A stretch of DNA of 64,000 nt from positions 4,603,501 to 4,667,500 of the forward strand of contig NZ_CP032762.1 of the NCBI RefSeq assembly GCF_003641205.1, in the 5' to 3' direction. A model generated the notes under the pieces. It did not search any database. It worked only from the letters and a program-made list of their open reading frames with translations, and was not told where the DNA came from. This DNA is from Rhodococcus sp. P1Y (GTDB lineage: Bacteria > Actinomycetota > Actinomycetes > Mycobacteriales > Mycobacteriaceae). The position numbers and the translations under genes are program-made. How positions within the stretch are numbered: the first letter of the stretch is position 1; each line of letters begins with the position of its first letter. Below, piece after piece: positions 56,709-64,000 of the stretch.

Positions 56709-57647
56709 ATGGCCAACGAGCAAGAGCGCACCGGTGTGCAACTTCCCTTTTCCGTCGTCCGAAAAGGATTCGATCGAGACGAAGTAACCAACTACTTCGA
56801 ACGGTTCGACGCAGAACTTCGGTTGACGACCGCAGATCGTGACGCAGCTGCGTCGCAAGCTCGTGACCTCGCCAAGCAGCTCGACGACGCTCGGGACGAG
56901 ATCGACGAACTACGCAAGGACATAGACAGGCTTTCGGTTCCGCCGACCACGGCCGAGGGCATGAGCGACCGAATTTCTCGAATGCTGCGCCTCGCGTCCG
57001 ACGAAGCCTCCGAAGTTCGCGCGAAGGCGCACTCGGAAGCGGAGGAGATGGTGTCGGTCGCCGAGCAGGAGAGCGCCCGTCTGCGTGGGCGGCACGAATC
57101 GCTCGTCGCCGAATTGGAGGAACGGCGTTCTGCTCTCGAAACCGAACATGAGCAGACGATGGCGCAGGCACGCACCGAGGCGGCACGCGTCGTCGAAGCC
57201 GCCCAGGCCGAGCGCGATCAGTTGGCCGCCGAATCCGAGGCCAAGCGTGCCAAGGTTCAAGAGGACTTCGAGATCACGATGGCCGATCGTCGCACCAAGA
57301 TCCTTGCAGCACTGGAGGATCTGGAGGCATCGAGCAAGGCTGATGCGGCACACCGCATCGAGGAGGCGACCACCGAGTCGACTCGTCGACTGCAGGCAGC
57401 CACCGAGCAAGCCGAACGCAGGATCGCGCACTCCAAGGAACTGGCCGAGGAGCTGCGCGTCCTACGCAGCAGAGTTCTGGCTCAGTTGCTGGGCATTCGA
57501 GGCCAGCTGGATTCGGTGCCGGCGATGCTCGCTTCGGTCAATCGCGAGAGCGAACTTCTCGACGCACCCGACACTGCGTTGTCGGCCAAAGAGGACGATG
57601 CGTCCGGTGACGCCGACGCCAAGGAAAAGGCCGACGCCGCATCCTGA
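56709..57647 (+). CDS. DivIVA-domain coiled-coil protein
   Basis: 312 residues from ATG 56709; TTG 56700 is the alternative. The first ~40 residues, LPFSVVRKGFDRDEVTNYFE, resemble the DivIVA/Wag31 membrane-binding head. The remainder to residue 270 is almost unbroken charged coiled coil (heptads rich in Glu, Ala, Arg). A short acidic tail ends SGDADAKEKADAAS. It is not Wag31 itself, whose gene sits in the cell-division cluster. A polar or septal scaffold is a plausible inference. Confidence 0.8.
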   Translation: MANEQERTGVQLPFSVVRKGFDRDEVTNYFERFDAELRLTTADRDAAASQARDLAKQLDDARDEIDELRKDIDRLSVPPTTAEGMSDRISRMLRLASDEASEVRAKAHSEAEEMVSVAEQESARLRGRHESLVAELEERRSALETEHEQTMAQARTEAARVVEAAQAERDQLAAESEAKRAKVQEDFEITMADRRTKILAALEDLEASSKADAAHRIEEATTESTRRLQAATEQAERRIAHSKELAEELRVLRSRVLAQLLGIRGQLDSVPAMLASVNRESELLDAPDTALSAKEDDASGDADAKEKADAAS

Positions 57648-57666
57648 TTCGCTCAGGCGCTGGTCG

Positions 57667-57993
57667 TCACGACCAGCGCCGAGTGAGTCCGCGAGTGCCG
57701 CGACCGGACCAACATCCGGTGTGCCAATGTCGCCGATTTTCGGGCCCGCCAAGCTCGTCCGCAGGCCACGCAACCATATGCGCGACGCCGGGTCGGATCT
57801 CGTGGTCGCACCCGGGACACCGATAGGTCTTGGTCGCACGGTTGCCGGGGACGGTACGCGTCGTGAATTCTTCGTCGGACCAGCCAGCAGGGCCGGTCTC
57901 GACGCGTGCGCCGCCCATCAAGGAATCGGGACCCGAGTCCCGCGAACCGGCAGCTTTCCGGTTCGTCTTGCGATCGTGATTCCGTCGAGGCAC
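57667..57993 (-). CDS. Small zinc-ribbon-like protein
   Basis: 108 residues from GTG 57993. A basic N-terminus (PRRNHDRKTNRKAAGSRDSG) leads to a metal-binding module: CPGCDHEI, then HMVAWP and HWHTGCW, that is Cys-x-x-Cys followed by His and Cys ligands, as in treble-clef or HNH-like proteins. It begins 22 bp after the nucS stop and is in the same direction, so it is likely co-transcribed with nucS. No enzyme activity can be claimed. Basic residues suggest nucleic-acid contact. Confidence 0.8.
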   Translation of the reverse strand: MPRRNHDRKTNRKAAGSRDSGPDSLMGGARVETGPAGWSDEEFTTRTVPGNRATKTYRCPGCDHEIRPGVAHMVAWPADELGGPENRRHWHTGCWSGRGTRGLTRRWS

Positions 57994-58015
57994 ATCCCGA
58001 TTGTAGGAGAACCCG

Positions 58016-58687
58016 TCAGAAAAGCCTGAACTCCGTGCTGTCGGTTCCCCTGAGCACGTCGTAGTCGAGGGTGAGACAACGGATGCCTCGGTCGGTCGCC
58101 AATGTCTTGGCCTGAGGTTTGATGCTTTGAGCCGCGAACACACCGCTGACGGGCGCCAAAAGCGGATCGCGGTTGAGGAGTTCCAAATATCTGGTGAGCT
58201 GCTCGACGCCGTCGATCTCACCCCTGCGTTTGATCTCCACTGCTACCGTGCCTCCATCGGCATTGCGGCACAGCAGATCTACCGGTCCGATGGCGGTCAT
58301 GTATTCGCGCCGTACAAGGGTGTACCCGCTGCCCAAGGTCTCGACGTGCTCGGCCAGCAGCTCCTGCAGGTGCGACTCGACGCCGTCCTTGACGAGACCG
58401 GGATCGATGCCGAGTTCGTGGCTCGAGTCGAGCTCGACGTCGTCGATGGTGATCCGAAGCTCTTCGCCGGCCTTGTTGGTGACGACCCACTTGATGGACT
58501 CGTCCTCCGTCGATTCGACCATCCAGCACGGTGGACTCATCCAGTTCAAAGGCTTGTACGCGCGATCATCTGCGTGCACGCTCACCGATCCGTCGGACTT
58601 GACCAAAAGCAGCCTCCGCGCCGGCGGAAGATGAGCGGTCAGACGGCCTACATAGTCCACTTGGCACCGAGCAATTACGAGACGCAC
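58016..58687 (-). CDS. nucS: Mismatch-specific endonuclease NucS/EndoMS
   Basis: 223 residues from GTG 58687. The N-terminal beta domain ([40 protein letters not shown]) is followed by the PD-(D/E)xK nuclease domain with [20 protein letters not shown] and [14 protein letters not shown]. It cuts both strands at mismatches in the non-canonical mismatch-repair pathway of actinobacteria that lack MutS/MutL. The C-terminal end STEFRLF fits the beta-clamp-binding tail of NucS. Corresponds to Rv1321. It diverges from the adenylate cyclase gene. Confidence 0.97.
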   Translation of the reverse strand: MRLVIARCQVDYVGRLTAHLPPARRLLLVKSDGSVSVHADDRAYKPLNWMSPPCWMVESTEDESIKWVVTNKAGEELRITIDDVELDSSHELGIDPGLVKDGVESHLQELLAEHVETLGSGYTLVRREYMTAIGPVDLLCRNADGGTVAVEIKRRGEIDGVEQLTRYLELLNRDPLLAPVSGVFAAQSIKPQAKTLATDRGIRCLTLDYDVLRGTDSTEFRLF

Positions 58688-58729
58688 TTGCCCACCCTAA
58701 GCCAAACCGAACGCTACTCTGTGACCACC

Positions 58730-60283
58730 ATGCCGCAACTAAGACGATCCGCCGCTCCTCTCGGATCACGCCTTCTCGGCGACACGTCCGAGTCTCCCCG
58801 ACGACGACGGGTTCGCGTCCAAATCCTTCTGACGATCTTCTTGCTCGGCGCCAACCTCATCGGCGCGGTGATCGTCGGCGCTCTCGTGAGCGTGGTCGTT
58901 CCTGGACCGAATGTGCTGGAGCCGAAGTTCTACTGGTGGGTGAACTACATCGTCATCCCGGTGTATGTGGGCCTTGCGTTCATCGTCGGAGTTGTCTGGG
59001 GCACGACGCGAGCGGTGCGGGCGCTGCGCTGGGCAATCGAGGATCGTAAGCCGACGCGTCAGGAACAAGTCAACACTCTGTCGATGCCGTGGCAGCTCAC
59101 GCGCGTCCAGATATTTCTGTGGACTGTCGGGCTGGTTCTGATCACGACAATCGACGGCATCATCGATCCGCAGTCGATCCCCAAGGTGGCCTTCACAATC
59201 GGAGCAGGTGGAACTGTCGTCTGTGCCTTCAGCTACCTGTTGAGCGAATTCGCTCTCAGGCCTGCTGCTGCCCGGGCGTTGGAGGCAGGCGACCCGCGGC
59301 GCATACGGATCGCCGGTGTGATGGGACGGTCCATCCTGTCGTGGATCCTCGGAACCGGAGTGCCGATAGCAGGCCTCATGATCATCGCCATCTTCAGCTT
59401 CATCCGGCCTTACCAGACCGATGCCGACCGAATGGCCGTCGCAATCCTGGCTCTTGGCGGCATCACCTTGGTCTTCGGTTTCTTCCTCACCTTGCTCGGC
59501 GGATTCGCGACGACTGCACCCATCAGCAACGTCCGTTCCGGAATGGCAGAGGTGGAGAAAGGCAACCTCGATATCCATCTTGCGGTGTACGACGGCACCG
59601 AGCTCGGCGAGCTCCAGAGTGGGTTCAACAGAATGGCCGACAAAGTTCGCGAACGCGAGACCATTCGCGATCTCTTCGGACGCCACGTGGGGCAAGAAGT
59701 TGCCGAAGCGGCCCTGAGTAAGAACCCCGAGCTCGGCGGAGAAGAACGCGATGTCGCGGTGTTCTTCATCGACCTCGTGGGTTCCACCGAAATTGCGTCC
59801 TCCCGCCCACCTGCCGAGGTTGTAGCTCTGCTCAATCGGTTTTTTGCAGTCGTCGTCGACGAGGTCGACGAACACGGCGGCTTCATCAACAAGTTCGAGG
59901 GCGACGCCGCCCTCGCAATCTTCGGTGCCCCCGCCGAAATCGACGATGCATGCGGCTCCGCACTTGCCGCTGCACGGGAGATCAGTCGCCGTCTCCGCGA
60001 CGAGGTACCCGAGTGCAGCGCTGCAGTAGGGGTCGCTTCCGGACGGGCGGTGGCTGGAAACGTCGGAGCCAAGTCTCGCTTCGAGTACACAGTCATCGGC
60101 GATCCGGTCAACGAGGCAGCTAGATTGTCCGACCTAGCCAAGAACGCCCCCGGTGCCATTCTTGCTTCCAAGATCACGGTCGACGGTGCCTCGTCCGCGG
60201 AGGCCGGGCACTGGGAATTCGGCGACAGCGTGACCCTCCGAGGCCGCTCGGCGGAAACCGTCCTCGCCAGTCCGACGTCCTGA
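58730..60283 (+). CDS. Class III adenylate cyclase with HAMP domain (Rv1318c-Rv1320c type)
   Basis: 517 residues from ATG 58730; GTG 58721 is three codons upstream and neither has a good ribosome-binding site. Six membrane helices occupy residues ~30-270. A HAMP linker follows (ISNVRSGMAEVEKGNLDIHL, GTELGELQSGFNRMADKVRE). The cyclase domain has the metal Asp in VFFIDLVGSTEIASS, substrate and metal residues in NKFEGDAALAIFGAP and the transition-state Asn/Arg in VIGDPVNEAARLSDLA. It makes cAMP from ATP. The Rv1339-like phosphodiesterase could degrade the product. Only one copy is present, where M. tuberculosis has three. Confidence 0.95.
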   Translation: MPQLRRSAAPLGSRLLGDTSESPRRRRVRVQILLTIFLLGANLIGAVIVGALVSVVVPGPNVLEPKFYWWVNYIVIPVYVGLAFIVGVVWGTTRAVRALRWAIEDRKPTRQEQVNTLSMPWQLTRVQIFLWTVGLVLITTIDGIIDPQSIPKVAFTIGAGGTVVCAFSYLLSEFALRPAAARALEAGDPRRIRIAGVMGRSILSWILGTGVPIAGLMIIAIFSFIRPYQTDADRMAVAILALGGITLVFGFFLTLLGGFATTAPISNVRSGMAEVEKGNLDIHLAVYDGTELGELQSGFNRMADKVRERETIRDLFGRHVGQEVAEAALSKNPELGGEERDVAVFFIDLVGSTEIASSRPPAEVVALLNRFFAVVVDEVDEHGGFINKFEGDAALAIFGAPAEIDDACGSALAAAREISRRLRDEVPECSAAVGVASGRAVAGNVGAKSRFEYTVIGDPVNEAARLSDLAKNAPGAILASKITVDGASSAEAGHWEFGDSVTLRGRSAETVLASPTS

Positions 60284-60402
60284 CCAATCGCCCGCGGGCG
60301 GCTTTCAGCCGCGTACGGTGCGTGGGCGGCTTCGGGCTAGTCGGTGCACATGTGTGGCTGGTAGAGCACGTCCCTGGCTGAGCGGGGGTGGCCGGTTGTG
60401 AA

Positions 60403-60650
60403 TTTACCCTCGTGTTGTGCGGTTTCGAGGGGTGTGGGCGTACATCGTGGGAGTAGATCTTCCGTTTCGGCAGCGGGCGGCGTATGCCTGGGTGGATTTA
60501 CCCTCGTAATGTGCGGTTTCGCGGGGTGTGCGCGTACATCGTGGGGGTAGATCCGTCGTTCGGTGGCGGCCCGGGGGTGTGGGCGGATTTACCCTCGCAA
60601 CGTGCGCTGGGGAGGGTCTTGGGTGCACATTCGGGGGGTGGATCCGTGGT
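60403..60650. repeat. Three tandem ~95-bp units, each with a TAA-ended micro-ORF
   Basis: Units begin TTTACCCTCG at 60403, 60497 and 60598. Units 1 and 2 share a ~57-nt block including GTACATCGTGGG and GTAGATC; unit 3 is more diverged. Read on the minus strand, each ends with ATG, 12 further codons and TAA: MYAHTPRNRTTRG, MYAHTPRNRTLRG and MCTQDPPQRTLRG. The preceding GSTPT-type residues are also similar. No ribosome-binding site precedes the ATG codons. The units lie between the rRNA terminator and the adenylate cyclase gene. Confidence 0.75.
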
Positions 60651-60883
60651 GATGCGACGTTCCCGATTCGAAATGCACGCCAATGTGTCGGGCGCACGGT
60701 GAGGTGCTGGCAATTCGGGGTGCGTCTGGCATGTGGGTGTGCGTCTGTCCGGCCGGGATACGGGATCGGCTGTAGATGCACATGATCTGGCCTGGAGGTG
60801 CGGGCGTCTTCGCCGGCGCGTCGGTGTCGGATACGGAATGTGCTGTGGGCGCGGAAATAGGCGCGGAAATAGTTGTGGAATGC
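60651..60883. other. Gap between the tandem units and the rRNA terminator
   Basis: Only short, domain-free open frames on both strands. A short direct repeat (GGCGCGGAAATA type, near 60850-60871) is present. No gene is supported. The stretch 60284-60402 after the cyclase stop is likewise empty. Confidence 0.4.
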
Positions 60884-60918
60884 AGAACACCCCCGACCGT
60901 GGTGGTCGGGGGTGTTCT
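60884..60918 (-). terminator. rRNA operon terminator
   Basis: AGAACACCCCCGACC (60884-60898) and GGTCGGGGGTGTTCT (60904-60918) form a perfect 15-bp stem with a 5-nt loop, 11 bp beyond the 5S rRNA 3' end. It ends the leftward rRNA operon. Confidence 0.9.
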
Positions 60919-60929
60919 GGAATATGTGT

Positions 60930-61046
60930 TCGGCGGTGTCCTACTCTCCCACACCCTGTCGAGTGCAGTACCATCGGCGCTGGAGGGCTTAGCTTCCGGG
61001 TTCGGAATGGGACCGGGCGTTTCCCCTCCGCTATGGCCGCCGTAAC
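60930..61046 (-). rRNA. rrf: 5S ribosomal RNA
   Basis: About 117 nt on the minus strand. The terminal stem ACGGCGGCCA pairs with the GGACACCGCCG end. The interior has CCCATTCCGAACCCGGAAGC and TAAGCCCTCCAGCGCCGATG, conserved 5S segments. It lies about 140 bp downstream of 23S rRNA. Exact ends are approximate by one to two bases. Confidence 0.95.
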
Positions 61047-61184
61047 TCTGTGAAACAGTGTCACGAGCGAACCGAAGTCGGAGACACACACAATTGTGTG
61101 TTCGTTCTTGGTTCTATCTAGTTGTGTACCGAAAATACACTTCGTGTGTTGTTTCAGATATTGCACAGTGGACGCGTAGCTTCT

Positions 61185-64000
<2,816 letters not shown>

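Noticed and set aside
60404..61166. Longer minus-strand proteins spanning the tandem units and running into 5S rRNA
   Set aside because: These frames cross the rRNA terminator and 5S gene and are Pro/Arg/Thr-rich; only the short repeated ends merit notice.

Overview
The window is high-GC chromosomal DNA of a mycolic-acid actinobacterium, most likely Rhodococcus or a close relative (genus inferred; no marker was compared). The evidence is a fungal-type multidomain FAS I with acpS, GlgE/GlgB/GlgP alpha-glucan genes, NucS, a mycobacterial-type adenylate cyclase, GTG/TTG starts, and gene order matching two Mycobacterium tuberculosis blocks from memory (Rv2520c-bcp-Rv2522c-acpS-fas, and roughly Rv1318c to Rv1343c running to an rRNA operon).

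Layout. (1) 1-7.7 kb is accessory metabolism: a cut-off TetR gene diverging from an internally duplicated membrane protein, folE diverging from an NDMA-type zinc alcohol dehydrogenase, an SDR and a solute-binding lipoprotein. (2) 7.7-10.7 kb is decayed DNA: a LysR C-terminal fragment, a broken exported-type gene with in-frame stops and an IS110-family transposase remnant. (3) 10.7-14.9 kb is an HK-RR-MMPL exporter unit. (4) 15.5-17.4 kb is a scar next to tRNA-Lys: an amidohydrolase and a tyrosine recombinase, both lacking their 5' parts and meeting head to head. (5) 17.5-33 kb is lipid core: DUF3618, bcp, M20 peptidase, an Hsp70-like membrane protein, a TetR regulator, a striking array of palindromic repeats, acpS and fas. 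(6) 33-35.6 kb holds an unknown protein, a TetR regulator, tRNA-Leu, an LprD-like protein and a DUF3817 protein. (7) 35.6-41.4 kb is one long leftward run: clpS, DUF2017, P1 peptidase, rhomboid, MBL phosphodiesterase, rph, rdgB, lipase. (8) 41.5-53.4 kb holds pncB, dinG, glgP, glgE, glgB and a metallopeptidase lipoprotein. (9) 53.4-60.3 kb holds a thioredoxin-fold TPR protein, DUF3817, thiolase, methylmalonyl-CoA epimerase, a DivIVA-like coiled coil, a zinc-ribbon protein, nucS and adenylate cyclase. (10) 60.3-64 kb holds tandem repeats, an rRNA terminator, 5S rRNA and most of 23S rRNA; the operon reads leftward and its 16S lies beyond the right edge.

Functional links. fas and acpS form one transcription unit in which AcpS installs the phosphopantetheine arm of the FAS ACP. 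GlgE and GlgB build alpha-glucan from maltose-1-phosphate and GlgP degrades it. ClpS, rhomboid, RNase PH and RdgB sit in one housekeeping operon. Compared with the mycobacterial order, mec-cysO-cysM and murI are absent from their expected positions.

The most unusual non-coding structures are the eight-unit palindrome array at 22670-22910 and the three tandem units downstream of 5S rRNA at 60403-60650, each carrying a similar TAA-ended micro-ORF. Both are described as observations, without an assigned function.
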